Source: Porphyromonadaceae bacterium UBA7141
Lineage (GTDB): Bacteria > Bacteroidota > Bacteroidia > Bacteroidales > Muribaculaceae
Assembly: GCA_002491945.1 (NCBI GenBank)
Contig: DKWX01000010.1
Location: 1-9,807 of the forward strand
DNA: 9,807 nucleotides
Direction: 5' to 3'
Shown: one piece after another, positions 1 to 6,455 of the stretch
Layout: each line of letters starts with the position of its first letter
Numbering within the stretch: the first letter of the stretch is position 1
Made by a program: the position numbers and the translations under genes
Notes under the pieces: generated by a model
Database searches by the model: none
Told to the model about the DNA's origin: nothing
Seen by the model: only the letters and a program-made list of their open reading frames with translations

Positions 1-14
1 TCACGATTTTTATC

Positions 15-22
15 TAAATTTG
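15..22 (+). promoter_or_regulatory. Bacteroidetes-type -7 box upstream of the restriction-modification locus
   Basis: TAAATTTG at 15-22 matches the Bacteroidetes -7 consensus TAnnTTTG exactly. It is followed by C, as is often seen. A start of transcription near base 29 would give a leader of about 130 nt before the methyltransferase reading frame. The matching -33 TTTG would lie before base 1, so it cannot be seen. The assignment rests on a short motif and on position alone. Confidence 0.4.
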
Positions 23-160
23 CAGTACAAATGCAATAGTGCTGACAAAGACCAACAGCCATATATCATGACATCTTTTCATTTGTTGAGAAACTTTCCG
101 GTATCCGCAAAAGGGTTTGGCCTCATGTCAGCTTTACTTGTTAGTTCTTCTGATTGATAA

Positions 161-1347
161 ACGAACCAGAATTTCACGCATATTGACCTGTTTGCCGGCG
201 CAGGAGGCCTATCCGAAGGTCTCTCTGAAGCCGGATTTCATAGTTTGTTCGCTAATGAAGTAGTACCCGTATATGCGAGTACATATGCCCGAAATCATAT
301 TGGAGCAAAAGTCCTTACAGATGATATCCGTTCTCTTGATGCTGACAGCATAAGGGATGAACTTGGATTGGCAAAGGGGGAATTATCCCTTTTGGCGGGA
401 GGTCCTCCCTGTCAGGGATTCTCGATTAATGCACCTGTCCGCAGTAACGAAGATCACAGGAATCATCTTTTTAAGGACTATTCTCCGTTTTGTTTCCGCT
501 TTTATGCCTAAGGTGGTACTGATTGAAAATGTTCCCGGCCTTGTTTCATTTGAACATGGCGCGACTCTTCATGCCATTCTTGAAGCTTTGGGTGACCTGG
601 GATATGGGGCGGATGTCCGGATTTTAGGAGCTGCATACTATGGCGTACCTCAAATGCGCTGGCGAACCATTATCATCGGGTTCCGCGGTGCCGAACTGCC
701 GCAATGTGCCTTTCCAACCCCGGTGTTTCATGCTCCGATTCGTCCTAACTTTACTTCGACTTTCGATGGCCGGAATCTTGTGTGCACACCTTCTGATAAT
801 ATCAATGCACGCTTTACGACCGTTTATGAAGCTATCGGAGATCTTCCGGCTTTGAAATGTGGCGAACGGGGCGAAGCTGTCAAACAATACAGATGTGAAC
901 CACTCTGTGATTATCAACGGAATCTGCGGAGAGGATCTGCCGGAGTCTATAATCACGAGTCACCGGCATTGTCGAAACAAAACATAGAACGCATGGCCCA
1001 TATTCCCCCCGGGGAGTAACTGGACCAATATCCCATTCGAGTTATTTCCAAAAGGGATGCAGATGGCCAGACAGTCTGATCATACAAAAAGATACGGACG
1101 AGTTACCAAGGATGGCCTCGCATCAACGATTCTTACGAAATGTGACCCTCACTGGGGTGCGTTTATCCACTATGACCAAGACCGTTCCTTTACTGTAAGG
1201 GAAGCAGCCCGAATACAGTCATTCCCGGATCATTATATCTTCAATGGTTCTTTAGCCGAACAATTTGCACAAGTAGGCAACGCCGTTCCCCCAATGCTTG
1301 CAAAAGCAATAGGTGAATGCCTTCATAACATCATCGAAACTTTTTAA
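161..1347 (+). pseudogene. C5-cytosine DNA methyltransferase, frameshifted (type II modification enzyme)
   Basis: This would methylate cytosine C5 in the recognition site of the adjacent endonuclease, using S-adenosylmethionine. The family motifs appear in order: motif I DLFAGAGG (185-208), motif IV GGPPCQGFS with the catalytic Cys (about 396-422), motif VI ENVPG (about 524-538), motif VIII QxRxR (651-665), motif IX REAARIQSFPD (about 1198-1230) and motif X QVGNAVPP (1270-1293). They lie in three frames. The first shift is one extra T at 481/482, between FKDY and LRFV. The second is in the C6G4 run at 1005-1014, where IPPG runs into a TAA at 1017-1019 while the next frame continues G-S-N-W. 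No ATG, GTG or TTG lies in frame between the stops at 155-160 and motif I; the first is a TTG at 245, after motif I. Repaired length is about 395 aa, normal for the family. Inactive as read, unless the indels are sequencing errors. Recognition site unknown. Confidence 0.9.
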
Positions 1348-1354
1348 TTATAAT

Positions 1355-1959
1355 ATGGCTGGATATATTGCAGAATTCTTTGGGTATGCAGCATCTGACA
1401 AATCGGATGAGGCTTTATCTACTGCAGCTCGCAAAAACTGTCCGTTCTTAGGCAATTTTTGTGTCAAGACGCTTTCCCGAGACAAAATCATTTCCGGTGT
1501 TTGCGCTCTTCGCCAAAAGACACCCGGTTCTCCTAACGTCATCTGTTGTCCTATTCGTCTCTATGCGGAGAATTATAAGATGCTATATGAGATTGCTTAT
1601 AAGGCATTTCATCAACAGCAAAATCTTTATGCCGGCCGTGTAGCGGTAGATAAGGCTATACAAGAAGGAGGCGCAGTCGCGGTTTTTGACAAGGGATGGG
1701 GTGGAGAATTACGTCTTCCTCAAAGGGTACTGACAAATTACCGAAATTTCCAAGTCAGCCTGCCTCCATCAATTTCATTGCTTATGATGAAATTGCGACA
1801 CAGGAAGATGGAGTCATCACTCCGTTAGGTATTGTTGAAGAACATTGCACCACTGTCTATAAGGTACAGGAAGCATTCTCATCATTAAATCTTCCTGAAG
1901 GAAACGTCTATAAAGAGGCTCTGTCAAGATCCCTATACCCTGAACGTTACCAGAGTTAG
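1355..1959 (+). pseudogene. NotI-family restriction endonuclease remnant, frameshifted and truncated
   Basis: The partner nuclease of the upstream methyltransferase, starting 7 bases after its stop. From ATG 1355 it reads MAGYIAEFFG, then AAR, CPFL, FCVK, GVC and ICCP-R. The order and spacing match the N-terminal part of NotI, including the four cysteines that bind iron in that enzyme (family knowledge). GWGGELRLPQR then resembles the NotI segment before the catalytic residues. A one-base loss in GGG 1725-1727 shifts the frame; adding a G restores R-G-T-D-K-L-P and carries on in the frame that stops at 1957-1959. Repaired length is about 201 aa against roughly 380 for NotI, so the C-terminal half is absent. 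A later stretch, PLGIVEEH, could correspond to the catalytic GVLEIQ of NotI with the Q replaced, but this alignment is weak. Almost certainly inactive. The family call is firm for the first 120 residues only. Confidence 0.75.
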
Positions 1960-2038
1960 TATCATACTAGCTAAAAGTCCTGTTTCATTCATCCATGTTG
2001 ATTGAATTATTAAACTATCCGCCTGTGACAAAATGATT

Positions 2039-2075
2039 CCGCGCGACGGCATCCCGATAGGGTGGCGTCGCGCGG
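2039..2075. terminator. Strong hairpin between the restriction remnant and the LRR gene
   Basis: A perfect 10-bp inverted repeat (CCGCGCGACG at 2039-2048 and its complement at 2066-2075) has extra C-G pairs possible inside (2053-2055 with 2060-2062). On the + strand AGGGTTTT follows, and on the - strand AATCATTTTG. It sits 80 bases after the endonuclease remnant and 47 bases past the stop of the - strand LRR gene. It can therefore serve both convergent transcripts. The T-runs are short, so efficiency is uncertain. Confidence 0.6.
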
Positions 2076-2122
2076 AGGGTTTTAGTGTCTTATGAAACGG
2101 TCGGGAGAACTGTGATCGACGG

Positions 2123-3793
2123 TCAGCGCACTACCAGTTTCCTGACTTTTTTGCCGCTGCGAAGAAGGTAAAGACCGGGAGCTGCGGTAATCTCGGCTGT
2201 CTGCCCGGCAGCGACTGTGGCCACGGGGAGTCCGTTGAGGTCAAACACCTCTACCCGGGCATCACCCGATATGACGCGTAGCCCACCTGTCATGGGAGTG
2301 GCGGCGAAACCGATGGCTTCACGCTTCTCCCCCACTCCGGCTTGGGAATTGTCGATAATGAGGCCGAAGTCTGACCAGCCGGGTGCGGAAGCGTAAGCAT
2401 CAACCGCTCCATCAGGCACTATAAGGGTGCAGTCGGCAACGTTGCATCCGGAGAATGTGCCTTTGCCAAGCACGTAGTCCGCAGGGGCGGAGGATTCAAC
2501 GGTGACTTTCGCGAGTTTCGGACAGTTGTAGAATGCCATGGTCAGGTCTATCGGACTGTCATCCATTGCCTTGGGCAAACTCACTTCTTCAAGGTCCGGA
2601 CAATGATGCACGCCGTCAATGCTGTATATACCCCCAAATACCTCAAACTTCCTCATCTGCTTTACGTTCTTGAATCCGTTGATGTACTTAAGAAGGAAGT
2701 AATCATTGAATTCGACAGAAGATACACTGCAGTCGTAGAAACCTGATATACCGGAAACTATGTATTCTTCATAATTCACCTCTATGGCCGGCGGGATCAT
2801 GAAAGCACCTTCGTAGAAGTACCAGTAGTCCTGATTATAGTCGTGATAGTCCACGAGCACGCATGTGTGAAGAGGTGTCACGTTTTTATCAAGTTCTCTG
2901 GCGTCGGGTTTGAGGGCATACGCACAGCTGCCGGCGAATACTACTTCAAGTTCTTCTGCCGGGTCATGCCCTATCTCGACATCACCGTATTTGCGTATGC
3001 GCGACGGGTCATCGGTGATGCGCCCGAATTGGCTCCAGAACGGGGCGTTAGAGTAGGCTTCGACCGAGCCTTCGGGCACTACCAGTGTCGAAACTGCAAA
3101 TTTGCATCCCTTGAATGATGATTCATCCATTTCATACGGTTCGGTGGCGTTGACAGTGACACGCTCCAACGACGGGCATTTATCAAACGAGCTTTCAATC
3201 TTCACCGGATTTGAAGGAAGTGTAAGTTCACGTAGGCGCGGGAAATAAGCCACTGATGAGATATGCTCCATACCCTCGGGAATCTCAAGACGCTCCAGTC
3301 GATTGGACTGTGAAGCACCCTGCAGGTATTTCATCCCTTCGGGAAGTGTAAGCGTAATCAAGTCGGTCATCAATCCCATATATTCTACACCGACTACAGT
3401 GTAAGTGATATCATTATGAGTCACAGTGGCCGGAATAGAAATATGACGCATGCGGGAATATGTATGCATGCCGCAGCTACCGTCACCCGTATAGCTGCCT
3501 ACCTCACATGCAGTACCTCCGTCGATGATATGGTACTGGATTCCGTCAACCTCAAACCAGTCGTCGGTCTCCCCGATCGGAGTAAACATATGAGCAGCTT
3601 CTGCTGAGTATGCCACTTGGCAGGTCTGAATGACACTACCATCTTCTGCCACGTCGACATCGCGTTGCGGGATTGTGACAGGTACGGTCTCTTCATCGAC
3701 TATTGCGCCGATGCTGAGATCGATTGCCTTGTAGGCATAGCCATGTGTGATAATGGCTGCCAAGGCAAGCAGGAAAAGGTAAAACCGTTTCAT
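2123..3793 (-). CDS. Secreted BspA-like leucine-rich-repeat protein with C-terminal sorting-type tail
   Basis: A 556-aa protein starting MKRFYLFLLALAAI, a typical signal peptide likely cleaved after about residue 20 (HGYA). The body is built of irregular leucine-rich repeats of the BspA/LRR_5 kind: LITLTLPEGMKYL, LERLEIPEGMEHI, LRELTLPSNP, CPSLERVTV, CPDLEEVSLP and CPKLAKVTV. Two similar modules are visible, about residues 85-261 and 290-481, each closing with a pattern like FxGC...TLxVPxGxVxAYxxAPxWxxFG. The last 50 residues (VEVFDLNGLPVATV ... GLYLLRSGKKVRKLVVR) form a beta-rich tail like type IX or Por secretion sorting domains. Family knowledge suggests surface adhesion or host and matrix binding; no catalytic site is visible. 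The gene stands alone, convergent with the restriction remnant and divergent from grpE. The ATG at 3793 directly begins the signal peptide. Confidence 0.85.
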   Translation of the reverse strand: MKRFYLFLLALAAIITHGYAYKAIDLSIGAIVDEETVPVTIPQRDVDVAEDGSVIQTCQVAYSAEAAHMFTPIGETDDWFEVDGIQYHIIDGGTACEVGSYTGDGSCGMHTYSRMRHISIPATVTHNDITYTVVGVEYMGLMTDLITLTLPEGMKYLQGASQSNRLERLEIPEGMEHISSVAYFPRLRELTLPSNPVKIESSFDKCPSLERVTVNATEPYEMDESSFKGCKFAVSTLVVPEGSVEAYSNAPFWSQFGRITDDPSRIRKYGDVEIGHDPAEELEVVFAGSCAYALKPDARELDKNVTPLHTCVLVDYHDYNQDYWYFYEGAFMIPPAIEVNYEEYIVSGISGFYDCSVSSVEFNDYFLLKYINGFKNVKQMRKFEVFGGIYSIDGVHHCPDLEEVSLPKAMDDSPIDLTMAFYNCPKLAKVTVESSAPADYVLGKGTFSGCNVADCTLIVPDGAVDAYASAPGWSDFGLIIDNSQAGVGEKREAIGFAATPMTGGLRVISGDARVEVFDLNGLPVATVAAGQTAEITAAPGLYLLRSGKKVRKLVVR

Positions 3794-3822
3794 AAGCGAT
3801 TGGCTTTAATGGTGAAAAATGA

Positions 3823-3841
3823 GGTTATCCTTTTGATAACC
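3823..3841. promoter_or_regulatory. Small hairpin in the leader of the LRR gene
   Basis: GGTTATC, a five-base loop CTTTT and GATAACC form a perfect 7-bp inverted repeat about 30 bases upstream of the LRR start codon. In the mRNA it would be followed by TCATTTTTC. It could be a 5'-UTR structure or an operator. Nothing else supports a function. Confidence 0.25.
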
Positions 3842-4291
3842 ATATGTGTTTATAGTGAGCTGGCTGCTGTATTTGCCGGCAGTGAATACCGTGAGCTGTA
3901 AGTTACGTATCGGGCGTTAACTTGTATACGGTATAAAAAAGACTTTGGTCAATGCTTACCCTAATCGGTTTGTAATTTCGATATGTGTAATCAATAACTT
4001 TATCTTCGCTTGTAAATATAAGCATTTAACCATCACAAACACAAATATTTCGTTAATATTTTCTCTTTATCTGAAATTTATTATTCCTTCTTAATAAATT
4101 ACAACACAACAACCATATCCTCCACCCAATCGCAATCAATTAGAGGAGGAATGAGAACCATCTCTGTTTTTTCAGCGAATGTTTTTAGCTGCTGTGGCCG
4201 GATAAACGGTTGAATAAACTATGGTGCGATTGAATTTGTTTCGTAATCAAGGGGATTGCCGCTTGGGGGTGACGTGCGTCGGTGTGTCTGA

Positions 4292-4317
4292 CTTATTCGC
4301 AGCGAGCTGCGAATAAG
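4292..4317. promoter_or_regulatory. Perfect inverted repeat in the grpE leader region
   Basis: CTTATTCGCAGC and its exact complement are separated by GA, giving an 11-bp stem with a CGAG loop. It lies about 125 bases before the preferred grpE start, and GCGCGTTTTCGC follows. It is not the CIRCE heat-shock operator, whose arms are TTAGCACTC and GAGTGCTAA. It could be a terminator for an upstream short transcript, an mRNA structure or a protein-binding palindrome. Sequence alone cannot decide. Confidence 0.4.
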
Positions 4318-4415
4318 GCGCGTTTTCGCAATTCGATATGATGCAAGGACGGGGTTTTAACAGTTTTTGGAATAGTATTTGTTAGGATATGAAGAAAGCA
4401 AACAACCGTTTTTTT

Positions 4416-4429
4416 GACCGGAACCGGTC
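4416..4429. promoter_or_regulatory. Palindrome GACCGG-AA-CCGGTC just before the grpE ribosome binding site
   Basis: A 6-bp perfect palindrome with a two-base centre ends 13 bases before the preferred grpE ATG and 3 bases before the AAGGA ribosome binding site (4433-4437). If translation starts at 4443 it lies in the untranslated leader and could act as an operator or affect ribosome access. If translation starts at 4389 it is merely coding sequence. Confidence 0.3.
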
Positions 4430-4442
4430 GGAAAGGAACAAT

Positions 4443-5042
4443 ATGAAGAATAAGAATTTCAAAAATAACCCTATAGATGAGGAGATGCAGGGGGCTGCAG
4501 CTGATGCAGCTGCCGAAGAAACGGTAAATGCAGCCGCTGAGGCCGAGGCCAATGCCAAGGCTGAGACTCAGGATGCCGAGGAGGCCGCAGCTTCTCCGGA
4601 ACAGGAAATCGAACAGCTTCGCGCCGATCTGGCCAAGGAGAAGAAGGAGTATCTTTTCCTGATGGCTGAATTCGATAATTTCCGCAAACGCACGCTTAAG
4701 GAAAAATCGGAGATAATCCGCAACGCGGGCGAGAATGTATTAAAGGGGCTGCTACCCATTGTAGATGACTTCGAACGTGGGCTTAAGGCTGCCGAGAATG
4801 CCGCCGACGTGAAGGAGGGGATGCAGCTGATCTACAATAAGCTGGTGAAGTATCTCGCCGCCAACGGGGTGAAGGCTTTCGATCCCGACGACCGCGACTT
4901 TGATGCAGACCGCCATGAGGCCATCTCTGTGGTGCCTGTGCCCGACGAGGCCCGGAAGGGTAAGATCCTTGATACGGTCGAGAAGGGGTATATGATTAAT
5001 GATAAGGTGCTCCGCCATGCCAAAGTGGTGGTAGGACAGTAA
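4443..5042 (+). CDS. grpE: GrpE, nucleotide exchange factor for DnaK
   Basis: Cytoplasmic homodimeric co-chaperone that releases ADP from DnaK so that bound substrate can leave. From this start it has 199 aa: an acidic Ala/Glu-rich leader (to about 50), a long helix suited to the GrpE coiled coil (about 52-95, with MAEFDNFRKR), then LLPIVDDFERGL, then the conserved C-terminal beta head (about 140-197) with the family signature around HEAISVVP and VEKGYMINDKVLRHAKVVV. An in-frame ATG at 4389 would add 18 basic, polar residues. I prefer 4443 because AAGGA lies 5 bases upstream of it, while the AGGA before 4389 is only one base away. DnaJ follows 17 bases downstream, so the two are surely co-transcribed. 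A complete, ordinary gene. Confidence 0.95.
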   Translation: MKNKNFKNNPIDEEMQGAAADAAAEETVNAAAEAEANAKAETQDAEEAAASPEQEIEQLRADLAKEKKEYLFLMAEFDNFRKRTLKEKSEIIRNAGENVLKGLLPIVDDFERGLKAAENAADVKEGMQLIYNKLVKYLAANGVKAFDPDDRDFDADRHEAISVVPVPDEARKGKILDTVEKGYMINDKVLRHAKVVVGQ

Positions 5043-5059
5043 GTATAGGAGATTCCACG

Positions 5060-6247
5060 ATGGCAGAAAAGAGAGATTATTATGAGGTGCTCGGGGTGTC
5101 GAAGGATGCCACGGCCGATGAGATAAAGAAGGCCTATCGCAAGAAGGCTGTGCAGTATCATCCTGACCGCAATCCGGATGATAAGGAGGCTGAAGAGAAG
5201 TTTAAGGAGGCTGCGGAGGCTTATGACGTGCTTAGCGATGCCGACAAGCGCGCGAAGTACGACCGTTTCGGCCACTCGATGGGTCCGCAAGGATTCGGCG
5301 GTGCCGGCGGAGGATACTATTCGACCGACGGAATGAGCATGGATGATATATTCGCACAATTCGGCGATATCTTCGGCGATATGTTCGGCGGCGGAGGTTT
5401 CAGAGGTGCCACCGGAGGCGCTCCCAGACAGCACGTCAACAAGGGGACAGACTTGCGTGTCACTGTAAAGGTGACACTGAAGGATATAATGAACGGCGTT
5501 GAAAAGAAGTTGAAAATTCCTCGCTTCGTGGCCTGCGAGCATTGCAATGGCACGGGCGCTAAAGATGGTACGGCTCTCAAGACTTGTCAGCGCTGCCAAG
5601 GCTCGGGATATGTGATTGGCGTGCAGCAGACGATGTTCGGCGCCCAACAGACACGCCACGTATGTCCGGAATGTAACGGCGAGGGTAAGGTTATAACGGA
5701 ATCCTGCTCGTTCTGTCAGGGCACCGGTGTGACCAAGAAAGACGAGGTTGTAAGTTTCCGTATCCCGGCAGGCGTGGAGGACGGTATGACTCTGACTCTG
5801 CGCGGCCAGGGCAATGCTCCGCGACACGGCGGCGTCAACGGCGACTTGCTTATTGTAATCCAGGAGGAAAAGGACAGCGAACTGATACGCGACGGAGTCG
5901 ACCTGATTTATAATCTTATGCTCGACTTCCCGACTGCGGCTTTGGGCGGTGGTGCCGAAGTGCCTACGGTCGACGGACGTGCCCGCTTGAAAATTCAACC
6001 AGGCACTCAGCCGGGCAAGGTGCTGAGGATGCGCGGCAAGGGACTGCCGAAGATGAACAGTTCGGCCAAGGGCGACTTGCTTATCAATGTGATGGTATAT
6101 GTGCCTGAGTCGCTTACGGAGGCTGAGAAGAGTGCGATCGAGAGTCTGAAGGACCAACCGAATGTGGTGCCGACGGAGTCGACCGTAAAACGAATCTTCT
6201 CGCGTCTGCGACATATCTTCAATAAAGAAAACCGCAGCGGGGAGTGA
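5060..6247 (+). CDS. dnaJ: DnaJ, J-domain co-chaperone (Hsp40)
   Basis: Delivers unfolded protein to DnaK and stimulates its ATPase in the cytoplasm. The 395-aa protein has the full type A layout. The J domain (about 5-70) has HPD at 34-36. The Gly/Phe-rich linker runs about 71-121. The cysteine-rich zinc domain has all four CxxCxGxG repeats, at 159-166 (CEHCNGTG), 176-183 (CQRCQGSG), 202-209 (CPECNGEG) and 216-223 (CSFCQGTG). The C-terminal substrate-binding domains follow (about 225-350), ending in a basic tail. Length is close to the usual 370-395. The start is supported by AGGAG at 5047-5051, eight bases before the ATG. It forms an operon with grpE; dnaK is not in the window. No defects seen. 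Confidence 0.97.
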   Translation: MAEKRDYYEVLGVSKDATADEIKKAYRKKAVQYHPDRNPDDKEAEEKFKEAAEAYDVLSDADKRAKYDRFGHSMGPQGFGGAGGGYYSTDGMSMDDIFAQFGDIFGDMFGGGGFRGATGGAPRQHVNKGTDLRVTVKVTLKDIMNGVEKKLKIPRFVACEHCNGTGAKDGTALKTCQRCQGSGYVIGVQQTMFGAQQTRHVCPECNGEGKVITESCSFCQGTGVTKKDEVVSFRIPAGVEDGMTLTLRGQGNAPRHGGVNGDLLIVIQEEKDSELIRDGVDLIYNLMLDFPTAALGGGAEVPTVDGRARLKIQPGTQPGKVLRMRGKGLPKMNSSAKGDLLINVMVYVPESLTEAEKSAIESLKDQPNVVPTESTVKRIFSRLRHIFNKENRSGE

Positions 6248-6262
6248 TTGATTCTCTCTCTG

Positions 6263-6295
6263 TTAGTAAGTATTCAAATTTAATTTATACATTTG
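6263..6295 (+). promoter_or_regulatory. Candidate Bacteroidetes promoter just after dnaJ
   Basis: TACATTTG (6288-6295) matches the TAnnTTTG -7 consensus exactly. TTAG (6263-6266), one mismatch from TTTG, lies 21 bases upstream. A transcript would begin near 6302 and meet the hairpin at 6353-6393 after about 90 nt, with no ORF between. It may drive a short RNA or be fortuitous in this AT-rich spacer. The -7 box overlaps the end of the 25-nt repeat, but the second repeat copy lacks the TTTG. Confidence 0.25.
6267..6291 (+). repeat. 25-nt direct repeat, copy 1
   Basis: This AT-rich 25-mer begins TAAGTATTC and ends TTTATACA. It recurs at 9673-9697 in the same orientation with one mismatch (A at 6272, G at 9678). 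It starts 20 bases after the dnaJ stop. The core also forms a 10-bp inverted repeat with 6297-6306 (TCAAATTTAA with TTAAATTTGA), which copy 2 does not share. The role is unknown: a shared regulatory element, a target or attachment site, or a duplication trace. Confidence 0.55.
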
Positions 6296-6352
6296 TTTAA
6301 ATTTGAGAAGTCTTAATGGTCCGGATTTAGGCGAGGCTGTATCAAAAAATAT

Positions 6353-6393
6353 TCAAAGGCCGCAGGTGATTGTGTTTCACCTGCGGCCTTTGA
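6353..6393. terminator. Bidirectional terminator between dnaJ and the M6 protease gene
   Basis: A perfect 17-bp inverted repeat (arms 6353-6369 and 6377-6393, with TTGTGTT as loop) is GC-rich in the middle and bounded by AAA and TTT, so the outer pairs supply a U-tract in either direction. It lies 105 bases after the dnaJ stop and 62 bases after the stop of the - strand protease gene. This is the expected place for a shared terminator of convergent operons. Confidence 0.85.
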
Positions 6394-6455
6394 TATTGCC
6401 ACACATTGCCGGCCTATTATACTGAGAGATTGTTATTCTGGCGATGACGGAAGAA

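Larger units (their letters stand above)
3794..4388. other. Long intergenic region between the divergent LRR and grpE genes
   Basis: About 600 bases with no convincing gene. The centre (about 3900-4140) is clearly AT-rich, while 4260-4340 is GC-rich. A + strand TTCG (3977-3980), a 20-base gap and TATCTTCG (4001-4008) resemble a weak Bacteroidetes promoter with one mismatch in each box. If used, it would give grpE a leader of over 400 nt. A TTTG at 4378-4381 near grpE lacks a properly spaced TA. No -7 box for the LRR gene is recognised on the - strand. The stretch also holds the hairpins listed separately at 3823 and 4292. Confidence 0.5.

Noticed and set aside
245..511. Methyltransferase start at TTG 245
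   Set aside because: It lies after motif I (185-208), so a protein starting there would lack the cofactor-binding loop.
1313..1354. Endonuclease start at ATG 1313
   Set aside because: It would overlap the methyltransferase end and add residues not resembling the family. ATG 1355 starts right before the conserved IAEFFG.
1348..1542. 64-codon - strand frame opposite the endonuclease remnant
   Set aside because: It is antisense to the clear NotI-like motifs and shows no features of its own.
3617..3901. 94-codon + strand frame running out of the LRR gene start
   Set aside because: Mostly antisense to the LRR signal peptide and N-terminal region, with no start signal or family resemblance.
4151..4213. 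20-codon ORF (MRTISVFSANVF...) with AGGAGGA directly before the ATG
   Set aside because: The purine run touches the start codon, which is too close for a working ribosome binding site. The peptide is short and matches nothing, and no amino-acid run suggests a leader peptide.
4832..6214. 460-codon open frame on the - strand opposite grpE and dnaJ
   Set aside because: It is exactly antisense to two unmistakable genes, its translation has no family character, and long antisense frames are common over GC-biased coding sequence.
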